Assembly (NCBI GenBank): GCA_028278645.1
Contig: JANQDZ010000025.1
Coordinates: 1 to 64,000 of the forward strand
Length of the DNA stretch: 64,000 bases
From: Longimicrobiales bacterium
GTDB lineage: Bacteria > Gemmatimonadota > Gemmatimonadetes > Longimicrobiales > Gaopeijiaceae
Reading direction: 5' to 3'
Position numbers and translations under genes: made by a program. The notes below the pieces were generated by a model. It was given only the letters and a program-made list of their open reading frames with translations, ran no database searches and was not told where the DNA came from. Shown one piece after another: positions 45,060 to 53,822 of the stretch (position 1 is the stretch's first letter; each line of letters opens with the position of its first letter).

Positions 45060-46603
45060 GGCCCTGGCTCCCCATCCGGAGCTTCCGGTTCGGAAGCTTT
45101 CTGGGGAGCCAGCTCGGACCAGGCCTTCGTTGTTTGCAGGGCTCTTTCCCACCCCAGCATCGCCGCCCTCCGATCCCCCTCCGACATCCTGGGCTCAAAA
45201 ACGGTCGCCTCCCCCAGGGCACCCCTCAGCTCTCCCCCGTCCGTCCACACGCCAACGGCCAATCCCGCCAGCCCGGCTGCACCCAGGGCCGTGGTCTCTA
45301 CCAAGGACGGCCGCCGAACGGGCACGTCGAGAATGCCCGCCTGGAAGTCCATGAGCCAGTCGTTCATGGCGGCGCCCCCGTCCACACGAAGTTCATCCGT
45401 CTCCACCCCCGAGTCGGACTCCATGGCCCGGATCAGGTCGGCTGTGGAATAGGCCATGGCTTCCAGACCGGCCCGGGCCAGGTGAGCGGCCGAGCTGCCC
45501 CGGGTGAGGCCAACGATGGTCCCTCTGGCTCGGGGATCCCAGTGGGGAGCGCCGAGGCCCACAAATGCTGGCACAAAGTAAACCCCGTCGTTGGATGGAA
45601 GAGAGGCAGCCATCTCCTGCGATGCCTTGGCGGAGGCCAAGATCCCAAGGCCGTCCCTCATCCACTGGATGGCAGCGCCAGCCACAAAAATTGACCCCTC
45701 CAGGGCATAGGCAGGGCCACCTCGCTCGTCGCAGGCCATGGTTGTGAGGAGGCCCGAGCGAGACTCCACGCGGTTCTGCCCGGTATGAAGGAGAAGAAAG
45801 GCACCGGTCCCATACGTGTTTTTGGCCAGTCCCTCCGCCCAGCACCCCTGCCCGAACAGGGCCGACTGCTGATCCCCTGCCACGCCGGCAATTGGCACTT
45901 CCAGCCCCAGATCCTCACCCCTGGTGTGGCCGAATCCTCCGGAGCTCCGCCGGACTTCCGGGAGGATCCGTGCCGGGACTTCCAAAACGTCCATGAGCTC
46001 GGGGTCCCAACTCTGATCCTCGAGATTGTAAAGGAGCGTCCGGGAAGCGTTCGTATGGTCGGTGGCGTGGACGGTACCATGGGTGAGACGGGCGATCAGC
46101 CAACTGTCCACCGTCCCGACAGCAAGCTCGCCCGTTTCAGCCCGATCCCTGAACTCCGGATGTTTTCGGAAAAGCCAAGTGAGCTTTGTCCCCGAGAAAT
46201 AAGGATCGAAGAGCAATCCGGTCCGGCGTCTTATGTCGTCCTCTAACCCTCGGCCTTTCAGCTCCTGGCAGATCGGAGTGGTGCGGCGATCCTGCCAGAC
46301 AATGGCTCGATGGACGGGTTGGAGGGTCTCCCGGTCCCACAGGACCACCGTCTCTCTCTGGTTCGTGATTCCCACACCCTCCACCACCGCTTCCTGGCCA
46401 GCTTCCTCCAGGGCCGCCCGGGCTACACCCCGCGTCACACCCCAGATCTCAGAAGCATCGTGCTCCACCCATCCAGGGTTGGGGAAATGCTGAGTGAACT
46501 CCGAATAGGCGCGAGAAAGCACGCGGCCATCCTGGGAGACAACCAGGGCCGTCGTGCCGGTTGTACCCTGGTCGAGGGCCAGAATGGCTGAAACTGAGCT
46601 CAT
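45056..46603 (-). CDS. glpK: Glycerol kinase
   Basis: 515 residues of the FGGY family: ILALDQGTTGTTALVV (phosphate 1), GWVEHDASEIW, GITNQRETVVLWDRETLQPV, IVWQDRRT, FSGTKLTWLFR, the GAGDQQ-type VAGDQQSALFGQG and NTYGTGAFLL, and LRVDGGAAMNDWLMDFQAGI near the C-terminus. It phosphorylates glycerol for phospholipid synthesis or catabolism. No glpF or glpD is near; it follows mtnA by 15 bp. Confidence 0.95.
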   Translation of the reverse strand: MSSVSAILALDQGTTGTTALVVSQDGRVLSRAYSEFTQHFPNPGWVEHDASEIWGVTRGVARAALEEAGQEAVVEGVGITNQRETVVLWDRETLQPVHRAIVWQDRRTTPICQELKGRGLEDDIRRRTGLLFDPYFSGTKLTWLFRKHPEFRDRAETGELAVGTVDSWLIARLTHGTVHATDHTNASRTLLYNLEDQSWDPELMDVLEVPARILPEVRRSSGGFGHTRGEDLGLEVPIAGVAGDQQSALFGQGCWAEGLAKNTYGTGAFLLLHTGQNRVESRSGLLTTMACDERGGPAYALEGSIFVAGAAIQWMRDGLGILASAKASQEMAASLPSNDGVYFVPAFVGLGAPHWDPRARGTIVGLTRGSSAAHLARAGLEAMAYSTADLIRAMESDSGVETDELRVDGGAAMNDWLMDFQAGILDVPVRRPSLVETTALGAAGLAGLAVGVWTDGGELRGALGEATVFEPRMSEGDRRAAMLGWERALQTTKAWSELAPQKASEPEAPDGEPGP

Positions 46604-46618
46604 TGGATCTCCTCCGAT

Positions 46619-47749
46619 TCAGGCGGTGTTCCCCGGTCCGGTACCGAGAAGTGATGCCACCGCAGGCCCGAAAGGCGGTCGGAGGACCCCTCCGTCCGTT
46701 ACAAACGCGGTAACCAGGGCGGCGGGAGTCACGTCAAAAGCCGGGTTCCAAACCCCCACACCGTCCGGCACCCCCCGTCCGTCGAACGCTCCCTCAACCT
46801 CGATCCCGTTCCGAACCTCGATCCCGTCCCGAACCTCGATGGGGATCCGCCCCCCGTCAGGCGCCTCGGGATCGAAGGTACTCCGGGGAAGAGCCACATA
46901 AAACGGCAAGCCGTGATGTTTGGCCAGGACAGCCAAAGGATAGGTCCCGATCTTGTTGGCCACGTCCCCGTTGGCAGCAACACGGTCCGCTCCCACGATG
47001 ACCAGGTTGATGGCTCCCTCCTTCATCAGGGCTCCCGCCATGGAGTCGGTGATGACGGTCACATCGACGCCTGCCCGGCGCGCTTCCCATGCGGTAAGGC
47101 GAGCCCCCTGGAGCAGGGGGCGGGTTTCATCCGCAAACAGCCGGACGGGATACCCTCTGGCATGGGCGGTGTAAACGGGAGCCAGAGCGGTGCCGATTCC
47201 GCCGGTGGCCAAGGCCCCGGCGTTGCAGTGGGTAAGGACCCCGGCCCCATTCTCCGGGATCAGTTCCACCCCCGCTTCTCCGATCCGCCGACACATCTCT
47301 CGATCTTCCGCCGCGATCAGATCGGCCTCTCGAGCCAGAGCGTCCCCTACCTCCGAAGGAGACCCTCGGCTCACCGACTCCTTGAAAACCCTTTCCATGC
47401 GAGCCAACGCCCAGGGGAGGTTAACGGCCGTGGGCCGGGTACCTCGCAGTAGGTCGGCGTCCTCACGAAAACCGTTTACCAACTGTGACCGGGAGGGAGG
47501 CTCGGGGTCTGCTTCGATGCGGAGGAGCGTCCCCATGGCCAGGCCCATGGCCGCTGCGATCCCGATGGCCGGAGCCCCCCTGACCCGGAGGGAGGAGATG
47601 GCTTCCGCTACCGACTCTACCGTCTTGAGACGGAGAAACCGTTCTTCCCTCGGGAGGAGGGTTTGATCCAGGAGGTCCAAGGCTCGCCCATCCGATGTCC
47701 AGCGGACCGGAACGGGGATTTCAGAAGGAAGGAGTTCTATGTCGTCCAT
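46619..47749 (-). CDS. mtnA: S-methyl-5-thioribose-1-phosphate isomerase
   Basis: 376 residues. MtnA/eIF2B-alpha family with SLRVRGAPAIGIAAAMGLAM, the catalytic Cys in VLTHCNAGALATGG, RPLLQGARLTAWE, and the catalytic Asp in VGADRVAANGDVANKIGTY. It isomerises methylthioribose 1-phosphate to the ribulose form in methionine salvage. A loop near residue 300 holds a short duplicated motif (IEVRDG/IEVRNG) produced by an 18-bp tandem repeat. No other mtn genes are in the window. Confidence 0.95.
   Translation of the reverse strand: MDDIELLPSEIPVPVRWTSDGRALDLLDQTLLPREERFLRLKTVESVAEAISSLRVRGAPAIGIAAAMGLAMGTLLRIEADPEPPSRSQLVNGFREDADLLRGTRPTAVNLPWALARMERVFKESVSRGSPSEVGDALAREADLIAAEDREMCRRIGEAGVELIPENGAGVLTHCNAGALATGGIGTALAPVYTAHARGYPVRLFADETRPLLQGARLTAWEARRAGVDVTVITDSMAGALMKEGAINLVIVGADRVAANGDVANKIGTYPLAVLAKHHGLPFYVALPRSTFDPEAPDGGRIPIEVRDGIEVRNGIEVEGAFDGRGVPDGVGVWNPAFDVTPAALVTAFVTDGGVLRPPFGPAVASLLGTGPGNTA
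46796..46849. repeat. 18-bp tandem repeat inside mtnA
   Basis: Two units differing by one base (46796-46813 and 46814-46831, starting AACCTCGATCCCGT) and a third decayed unit. The repeat stays in frame and encodes repeated IEV-(R)-(D/N)-G in a surface loop. Confidence 0.75.
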
Positions 47750-47824
47750 GCCGACCTCGGGAGATTTGCCCTCGATGTCCGACCCGGGCCTCCCCAGGAG
47801 GATGACTGCCTCCGAGGGTAAGGC

Positions 47825-48442
47825 TTAACCGTTTGGGAGGGTCACCCCACCGAAGTCGTAACGGCACCCACCTTCCCGGAGGAGATCCAAGAGAAGGGGA
47901 AGGGGCAACCCCATGACGGTATGGTAGTCACCCTTGATCTCTTTCACCAATGCGCTCCCCAGGCCCTGGATCCCGTATGAGCCGGCTTTGTCCAGAGGTT
48001 CCCCGGTTAGGACATAGGCCCGGGCCACCTCTTCCCCGAACCGTCGGAATGTGACCTTGGTGGCCAGGTGCCCCGACCGGACCATGCCCCCCGGAAACAC
48101 CACCGCCAAGCCAGTGACCACTGTGTGGCTTCGACCTGACAACGAGGTGAGCATCTCCACGGCTTCCGCTTCACCCTGGGGTTTCCCGAGGACGTCGCCG
48201 TCCCGAACCACCACGGTGTCGCCCCCGATCACCAGGGCCTCTGGGTGGGCCCCGGCCACCTGGAGGGCTTTTTCCATCGAGAGACGCTCGGTGTGGGATT
48301 CGGGGGTCTCGCCTCCTGTCCACTCCTCGGGGATGTCGGCGGGGATTACCTCGAACGTCAAACCCAGGCGCGTAAGGAGCTCGGCCCGTCTGGGGGAAGC
48401 CGACGCCAGGATGAGACGTGGTTGAGTGAGAGGCCCGGTCAC
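47825..48442 (-). CDS. maf: Maf-type nucleoside triphosphate pyrophosphatase
   Basis: 205 residues from GTG 48442, which overlaps the dtd stop (GTGA). Maf signatures: [19 protein letters not shown] at residues 10-28, [30 protein letters not shown] and [20 protein letters not shown] with TVMGLPL. It hydrolyses dTTP/UTP or modified NTPs as a house-cleaning enzyme. The subtype (YhdE or YceF) cannot be fixed by eye. Confidence 0.94.
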   Translation of the reverse strand: MTGPLTQPRLILASASPRRAELLTRLGLTFEVIPADIPEEWTGGETPESHTERLSMEKALQVAGAHPEALVIGGDTVVVRDGDVLGKPQGEAEAVEMLTSLSGRSHTVVTGLAVVFPGGMVRSGHLATKVTFRRFGEEVARAYVLTGEPLDKAGSYGIQGLGSALVKEIKGDYHTVMGLPLPLLLDLLREGGCRYDFGGVTLPNG

Positions 48443-48879
48443 CGTTCCAACACCAGTGTGACCGGCCCTGCGTTCACCAAAGCCACGTCCATCATGGCCC
48501 CGAACTCACCACTTTCAACCCTACCCGGGGCTCGTTCCCTGAGGAGCTGGAGGAACCGTTCGTACAGTGGAATGGCCACGTCCGGATGGGCGGCGTGGAC
48601 GAAACTCGGCCGGCGACCCTTCCGTGTATCCCCGTAGAGAGTGAACTGGCTGATGACCAGGACGTCGCCGTCGGTATCGAGAAGGGACAGGTTCATCTTC
48701 CCCTCTTCGTCCGAGAAAACCCTGAGCCCGAGGACCTTTTCGGCCATCCACCGAAGGCGATCTTCTTCGTCGTCCTGGGTGAACCCAACGAGAAGAACCA
48801 GACCGGGCCCGACTTCGCCGACTACCTCGCCGGCTATGGAAACGCTGGCTTCGGACACCCGCTGGAGAACGACCCTCAT
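48439..48879 (-). CDS. dtd: D-aminoacyl-tRNA deacylase
   Basis: 146 residues from ATG 48879, overlapping the glmS stop (ATGA). [17 protein letters not shown], the SQxT motif in [20 protein letters not shown] and the GPVT-type cis-Pro motif [10 protein letters not shown] near the C-terminus are diagnostic. DTD removes D-amino acids and glycine from mischarged tRNAs, including Gly-tRNA-Ala made by AlaRS (alaS is in this window). Confidence 0.96.
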   Translation of the reverse strand: MRVVLQRVSEASVSIAGEVVGEVGPGLVLLVGFTQDDEEDRLRWMAEKVLGLRVFSDEEGKMNLSLLDTDGDVLVISQFTLYGDTRKGRRPSFVHAAHPDVAIPLYERFLQLLRERAPGRVESGEFGAMMDVALVNAGPVTLVLER

Positions 48880-50714
48880 TCCACCGTTACGGACTTGGCC
48901 AGGTTCCTTGGCTGGTCGACGTTGCATCCCCTGAGCACCGCCATGTGATAGGCAAGAAGCTGAAGGGGGATCGTGGTGAGGACGGCTTGGACCAAGGGGA
49001 GGCTGGCGGGCACCGAGATCACATGGTCGACCTTCCCGGCGATCTCCATGTTCCCGTCCGTGACGACGGCGATTACCCGCCCCTGCCGCGCCCTGACCTC
49101 TTCGATGTTGGAGAGAACTTTGGCATAGATCGGGTCGGTGGGAGCTAGAGCCACCACCGGCATGTCGTCGTCGATGAGGGCGATGGGCCCATGCTTCATC
49201 TCCGCCGCTGGGTACCCTTCGGCGTGGATGTAGCTGACCTCCTTCAGCTTCAACGCCCCTTCCAGGGCTACGGGGAACTGGTACCCCCGGCCGAGATACA
49301 GGAAGTTCCTGCATTCCAGATACTTCTCTGCCAGGGCCCGGATATCCCCGTCCTTCCCCAGGACCCGTTCAACCTGGTTGGGTAGGGCCGAGAGTGCCCT
49401 GACGATACGGTGGCCGGCTTCCAGGGAGAGGCCCCTGCGGCGGCCCAGGTACAACCCGAACAGTGCCAGGGCCACCACCTGACTGGTGAACGCCTTGGTG
49501 GACGCCACACCGATCTCCGGCCCCGCGTGGAGGTACACCCCGAAGTCCGTTTCTCTGGCGATGCTGGACCCTACGGCGTTGACGATCCCCATGGTCGGCG
49601 CGCCACGGCGCTTGGCCTCCCGGAGGGCGGCAAGGGTATCCGCCGTCTCTCCGGACTGGCTGATGGCGATCACCAGCGTCGTCTCATCCACCAGTGGGCT
49701 CTTGTACCGGAACTCCGAAGCATACTCCACCTCTACCGGTACCCTGGCCAATTCCTCGATCATGTATTCGCCCAAAAGGGCCGAATGCCAGGATGTACCG
49801 CAGGCAGTGATGATGATCCGCTTGATCCGGAGGAGCTCCAGGTCGGAAATGGTGATGCCCCCGAGCTTCGACACCCCCTCATCCACAAGCAGCCGTCCCC
49901 GGAGGACGTCCCGTAGGGAGGAGGGCTGCTCGAAGATCTCCTTGAGCATGAAGTGCTCGAAGCCCTCTTTTTCGATGGCTCCGAGATCCCAGGTGACCCG
50001 GTGGATGGGCCGGTCCACCGCTCCCCGCTCGAGGTGGAAGGTCCAGTGCCCGTCCCCATTCAGAACGGCCACATCACCGTCGTCGAGGTAGACCACATCC
50101 CGAGTGTGGGTCACCAGGGCCGCCGCGTCGGACCCCACCAGGTATTCCCCGTCTTTTCCGATCCCCAGAAGGAGAGGACTACCATGCCGGGCGGCCACGA
50201 TCTTCCCAGGGTCACGGCTGCTTATGACCGCGATGCCGTAGGCGCCTTCGACCTGGAGCAGGGCGGCGGCAACGGCGTCTTCTAGGGCTTGGTTCCCTTT
50301 GAAGGCCTCGTCGATCAGATGGATGATGACTTCGGTATCGGTCTCGCTACGGAATTCGTAACCCAACTCTTGGAGGTCCTCGCGGAGCTCGTCAGCGTTC
50401 TCGATGATGCCGTTGTGGACCAGCGCGATGTCCCCATCGGCGCTGAAGTGTGGGTGGGCATTGACCTCTGTCGGCCCGCCGTGAGTGGCCCAGCGAGTAT
50501 GGGCGATTCCGCAATGGCCCACAGGCCTGTTCCCGTCCAGCGCCTCCTCCAGGATGGCGATTTTCCCCGGCTTTTTGACTGTCTTCAGTTCCCCATCAGC
50601 GGTGATGACGGAGACACCGGCCGAGTCATAACCCCGATATTCGAGGCGACGCAGGCCCTCCAACAACACCGGAGACGCATCTCTGGGGCCCAGATACCCA
50701 ACAATTCCACACAT
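48876..50714 (-). CDS. glmS: Glutamine--fructose-6-phosphate aminotransferase (isomerizing)
   Basis: 612 residues. The glutaminase domain starts with the catalytic Cys2 in [13 protein letters not shown] and has [18 protein letters not shown]; two SIS domains follow ([60 protein letters not shown]) and the protein ends NLAKSVTVE. It makes glucosamine 6-phosphate for UDP-GlcNAc; glmM for the next step is just upstream. The leader holds a hairpin at 50738-50756 and the large palindromic element. Confidence 0.97.
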   Translation of the reverse strand: MCGIVGYLGPRDASPVLLEGLRRLEYRGYDSAGVSVITADGELKTVKKPGKIAILEEALDGNRPVGHCGIAHTRWATHGGPTEVNAHPHFSADGDIALVHNGIIENADELREDLQELGYEFRSETDTEVIIHLIDEAFKGNQALEDAVAAALLQVEGAYGIAVISSRDPGKIVAARHGSPLLLGIGKDGEYLVGSDAAALVTHTRDVVYLDDGDVAVLNGDGHWTFHLERGAVDRPIHRVTWDLGAIEKEGFEHFMLKEIFEQPSSLRDVLRGRLLVDEGVSKLGGITISDLELLRIKRIIITACGTSWHSALLGEYMIEELARVPVEVEYASEFRYKSPLVDETTLVIAISQSGETADTLAALREAKRRGAPTMGIVNAVGSSIARETDFGVYLHAGPEIGVASTKAFTSQVVALALFGLYLGRRRGLSLEAGHRIVRALSALPNQVERVLGKDGDIRALAEKYLECRNFLYLGRGYQFPVALEGALKLKEVSYIHAEGYPAAEMKHGPIALIDDDMPVVALAPTDPIYAKVLSNIEEVRARQGRVIAVVTDGNMEIAGKVDHVISVPASLPLVQAVLTTIPLQLLAYHMAVLRGCNVDQPRNLAKSVTVE

Positions 50715-50728
50715 TTCGTTCTCGTCTT

Positions 50729-50944
50729 TTATCTCGTGCCCGAAGAGGATTCGGGCGCAATAGTCTCTGAAGGGGCCTCTGCGCGAGTGGGGCGAGCCGC
50801 GTTACGAGCGCCACGGGGCCAGATGTAAGGCAGGGGTTCGAAGGCATAGCCCAGCGTTACGCCGAGAACGCCTAACGCGGCAGATGGCCCCGTGCCGTCG
50901 TAACCCGAAGGGCGCATGGGGAATGCGGCGCCATACTGCGTCAT
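50729..50944 (-). CDS. Doubtful small open frame inside the glmM-glmS gap
   Basis: 71 codons from ATG 50944, preceded by a fair GGGGAGGAG. The product (MTQYGAAFPMRPSGYDG and onward) has one mildly hydrophobic stretch and resembles nothing I know. The whole frame lies within and across the arms of a large palindromic structure, whose base pairing explains the sequence better than coding does. Listed only so that it is not overlooked. Confidence 0.2.
   Translation of the reverse strand: MTQYGAAFPMRPSGYDGTGPSAALGVLGVTLGYAFEPLPYIWPRGARNAARPTRAEAPSETIAPESSSGTR
50738..50756 (-). promoter_or_regulatory. Hairpin in the glmS leader
   Basis: A 7-bp perfect stem (GCCCGAA/TTCGGGC) with a 5-nt loop, 23 nt upstream of the glmS start. 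It is not followed by a T tract, so it is unlikely to be a terminator; it may influence glmS translation or RNA stability. Confidence 0.4.
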
Positions 50945-51046
50945 GGCTCCTCCCCGATACTTCAGCATCGCTTTCGTCGCCCTTCCTTGTCTTGCATCCG
51001 CAGGCCCCATGCGCGCGGCCGCACCCCACTCGCGCAGAGGCCCCTT
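50770..51046. repeat. 277-bp palindromic element folding into a three-way junction (ncRNA, leader RNA or MITE-like)
   Basis: The outer arms 50770-50792 and 51024-51046 are a perfect 23-bp inverted repeat (AAGGGGCCTCTGCGCGAGTG plus GGG). Just inside, 50796-50800 pairs with 51015-51019. Directly next, hairpin B pairs 50801-50807 with 50898-50904 and 50812-50821 with 50885-50894. After 7 nt, hairpin C pairs 50912-50928 with 50998-51014 (15 of 17). The element therefore closes into a three-way junction with almost no unpaired linker. It fills most of the gap between glmM and glmS. Strand and nature (structured RNA or small palindromic mobile element) are open; no target-site duplication is evident. 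Confidence 0.75.
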
Positions 51047-51063
51047 TATAAACTGTGTCCCTT

Positions 51064-52449
51064 TTATACCACTCCGTCCAGTATCTTCGCGGCTCTAGCC
51101 AGTACGGCGTCAGCCTCCTGGTCGGAAGGTCCCTCCGCGATCAACCGGACCACCGGCTCGGTCCCGGAAGGCCTCACGTGTAACCAGACTCGCTCCTTCG
51201 GCCAACTGACGCGGAGGCCGTCGGTCTCGTCGATCTGAGGTGGGGCGAGATCTTCCTTCAAGGCGGCATAGGCCCCTCCCAACGCCTCCCTCGGGAACGA
51301 CACCTTCTGCTTCACGATCTTATAGACCGGCCAACGGTCCGCTGCGTCACGTAACCCCACTCCCAGATCGGCCAGATGTTGAAGGATCAAAGCCGCCCCC
51401 AACGGCGCGTCTCTGGTGGCGTGGAGTGCCGGAAGGATGACACCGCCATTTCCTTCACCCCCCACAACCGCGCCTTCCTTCTGCATTCTCCTGGCGACGT
51501 TGATCTCCCCCACGGGAGCTCTGACGACCGACTCTCCGAAGGAGCGGGCCACATCTTCCACCACCTGGCTCGTGGACAGGTTCGCCACGACCATGCCGGG
51601 TTCCCGCTGGAGGACCACCGCCGAGGCCAAGGCCAGGGTCAGCTCCTCCCCTAGAGGCACCCCGTCCCCATCCACGAGTGAAAGACGATCCACGTCGGGA
51701 TCAACAGCCATCCCGAGGTCGGCCCCGCTTGCCCGAACCGCATCTCCCAACTCCGAAAGGTTCTCCGCCGTGGGCTCTGGATCCCTCGGGAAACGTCCAT
51801 GGGGCTCGGTGTTCACTCCCACGACCTCACACCCCAGACCCTCCATGAGCTGGGGCATGATGACCCCTCCGGCACCGTTCACGCAGTCCAAGGCGACGCG
51901 GAAGCCCCTGAGCTTCATCTCCGGGACATCCAGGACGGGTAGCGTGAGGATCCGTTCGATGTGACGCTCGACCGCCCCCGAGTCCGACTTCAGGGAGCCG
52001 ATCTCTTGCCAGCCAGCCCTGGGCGGATCCTGGGTCAGGAGGTATTCCTGAAAGCGGCTCATGACGGAGGCGTCAAGGAAAAGGCCTTCTCCGGAGGAGA
52101 ACTTCAACGCGTTCCACTCGCCGGGGTTGTGGCTGGCGGTCACGCAGATCCCTCCCGAGGCGCCTCTCTCCTCTACAGCCAACAAAAGCGTCGGGGTGGG
52201 GACTATGCCCAACTCCACCACGTCACACCCCACGGACTGGAGCCCTGCCGCCGCGCTCTGCAAAAGCATGGGTCCTGAGGTACGGGAGTCCCTGCCCAGA
52301 AAGACCTGATTCCCCTTGCCCGATTCCATCAGGAACGCGCCGAAACCGGCCGCCAAGGAGGTAACCAATTCTGGTGTCAGGGGACGGCCTACTTTTCCGC
52401 GAAACCCGGACACGCTCACCATGAGCTCCGGGGGGAAGGCGATGGGCAT
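51064..52449 (-). CDS. glmM: Phosphoglucosamine mutase / phosphomannomutase family
   Basis: 461 residues from ATG 52449; ATG at 52422 (MVSVSGFRGKVG) is a possible later start. Alpha-D-phosphohexomutase with the phosphoserine loop VTASHNPGEWNALKF (Ser106), metal loop VDPDVDRLSL, sugar-binding VVGGEGNGGVI and phosphate-binding HVRPSGTEPVVR. The sugar loop reads GEGNGG, different from the GEQSGH of typical GlmM, so mannose/glucose specificity cannot be excluded; adjacency to glmS argues for glucosamine phosphate mutase. Confidence 0.88.
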   Translation of the reverse strand: MPIAFPPELMVSVSGFRGKVGRPLTPELVTSLAAGFGAFLMESGKGNQVFLGRDSRTSGPMLLQSAAAGLQSVGCDVVELGIVPTPTLLLAVEERGASGGICVTASHNPGEWNALKFSSGEGLFLDASVMSRFQEYLLTQDPPRAGWQEIGSLKSDSGAVERHIERILTLPVLDVPEMKLRGFRVALDCVNGAGGVIMPQLMEGLGCEVVGVNTEPHGRFPRDPEPTAENLSELGDAVRASGADLGMAVDPDVDRLSLVDGDGVPLGEELTLALASAVVLQREPGMVVANLSTSQVVEDVARSFGESVVRAPVGEINVARRMQKEGAVVGGEGNGGVILPALHATRDAPLGAALILQHLADLGVGLRDAADRWPVYKIVKQKVSFPREALGGAYAALKEDLAPPQIDETDGLRVSWPKERVWLHVRPSGTEPVVRLIAEGPSDQEADAVLARAAKILDGVV

Positions 52450-52610
52450 CGTTCGAACGTTGATGAGGGAGAAAAGGTACCTTCTCACAAGCTGGAAAAA
52501 GCTAGCGGCGTCAACGGCAAAGGGTCAATGAAACCTGTCACCTCGGCCCGGCGTAGGATGATACATTGAGGGAGTAGTGCGCACGCATCTCATGCCAGGA
52601 GTTGGCGTCC

Positions 52611-53633
52611 ATGAGCGATGAAGGAAGCGGGAACGGCCAGGAATTCGGGGGCGAAGAGGCCCGGGCGAAGAGGGTCCTCACAGATATCTCCTCCCGAGCC
52701 TGGGAGCACCCGGCCGATCGGGCGGCCCTCCAGGCCCTTCGAAAGATCCCGGTTTTTGACGACGTGCTCCGCAGCATGTTCGGCTTCTTCGGGGAAAAAC
52801 CCATTCGACTGGCCTTCCAGGCCAACGCGGTGAAGGTGTCAGAAACCCAGTTTCCTCACATCCACGCTCTCTACAAAGAGGTCTGCAAAACCCTCGATCC
52901 GGAGAGGGAGTATGACCTGTTCATCTCCCAGACCCCCATCGTAAACGCAGGGGCATACGGGATGGATGAGCCGTTCATCATCCTGAACTCCGGAACGATC
53001 TGGCTCCTGAACGATGACGAGATCTCGTTCATCCTGGGCCATGAGCTGGGTCATATCATGAGTGACCACGTCCTTTACCGGACGATGACGGTTCTTCTCA
53101 TCCAGCTGGCCCAAATGGGGTTTCCTGTGGTGGGCTTGGCAGCCCGGGCCGTCTTGGTGGCATTGCTGGAGTGGTATCGAAAGAGTGAACTCTCCAGCGA
53201 CCGTGCTGGCCTCCTGACCGTCCAGGATCCTGAAGTGGCGATGATGGCTATGCTCAAGATGGCCGGCGGTATCCCCAATGGAGGAAAATGGGATACGGAG
53301 TACTCCCTGGACGAGTTCATCGTCCAAGCGGAAGAATACCGCAGTGGTGGAGACGTGGCGGACCAGGTTTACAAAGTGCTGAACCTCATGGCCACCACCC
53401 ACCCATTCTATGTGCTGCGGGTTTCAGAAATCCGGGATTGGATCGAAAGCGGAGATTACGACCGGATCATCAGGGGAGAATACGCCCGGAGGGGGGATCC
53501 TGACCCGGCGATTCAGGAAGATCTCAAAGCCGCGGCGAAGGCTTACGCCGACGGGGCCAAAGACATGGTCGGGAACATGGCCGATGCCGCCCGCCGGATG
53601 GGCGAGGCCTTTCGGGAGGGGTTCAAGAGGTAA
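52611..53633 (+). CDS. M48 family metallopeptidase
   Basis: 340 residues from ATG 52611 (AGGAG ten bases upstream). The zinc motif HELGHIMSDH follows the edge strand FIILNSGTIWLLNDDEISF, and the third ligand is likely the Glu in SELSSDRAGLL. A hydrophobic segment (VLLIQLAQMGFPVVGLAARA) suggests membrane association, but there is no signal peptide. The C-terminal ~60 residues are a charged amphipathic helix (AAAKAYADGAKDMVGNMADA). M48 members (HtpX/BepA-like) degrade misfolded envelope or membrane proteins. It diverges from glmM and is followed by a strong terminator. Confidence 0.9.
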   Translation: MSDEGSGNGQEFGGEEARAKRVLTDISSRAWEHPADRAALQALRKIPVFDDVLRSMFGFFGEKPIRLAFQANAVKVSETQFPHIHALYKEVCKTLDPEREYDLFISQTPIVNAGAYGMDEPFIILNSGTIWLLNDDEISFILGHELGHIMSDHVLYRTMTVLLIQLAQMGFPVVGLAARAVLVALLEWYRKSELSSDRAGLLTVQDPEVAMMAMLKMAGGIPNGGKWDTEYSLDEFIVQAEEYRSGGDVADQVYKVLNLMATTHPFYVLRVSEIRDWIESGDYDRIIRGEYARRGDPDPAIQEDLKAAAKAYADGAKDMVGNMADAARRMGEAFREGFKR

Positions 53634-53691
53634 CCGACCCACCTTCCCGGCGATGGCATTTCGGCCGGGATCGGGGATCCACCGACGGCAC

Positions 53692-53730
53692 AAAGGGGGG
53701 TGATCGAGGCGTACCGGTCACCCCCTTTTG
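53692..53730 (+). terminator. Rho-independent terminator after the M48 peptidase gene
   Basis: A 12-bp stem (AAAGGGGGGTGA at 53692-53703 with TCACCCCCTTTT at 53718-53729, one G-U pair) and a 14-nt loop, 59 bp past the stop codon. The right arm ends in the T run. It also argues that purD starts downstream, at 53823. Confidence 0.85.
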
Positions 53731-53822
53731 ACATCCTGTCCAGCCGCCCCGTACTCTTCGTTTCAATTCCACGATTTCGGGGAGGGCGGGCCCTCCCCTG
53801 GACCCTTTTCCCTGGGCCGGTT

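Noticed and set aside
48880-49314. Upstream extension of dtd inside glmS
   Set aside because: Low-complexity Arg/Gly/Pro translation in an alternate frame of glmS; Dtd homology starts exactly at ATG 48879.
50715-51063. glmS ribozyme, tmRNA, SRP RNA or RNase P RNA in the glmM-glmS gap
   Set aside because: None of the conserved core sequences of these RNAs could be found on either strand, although the region is strongly structured.
53700-53822. Upstream extension of purD
   Set aside because: It reads through a rho-independent terminator and has no homology; PurD begins at 53823.
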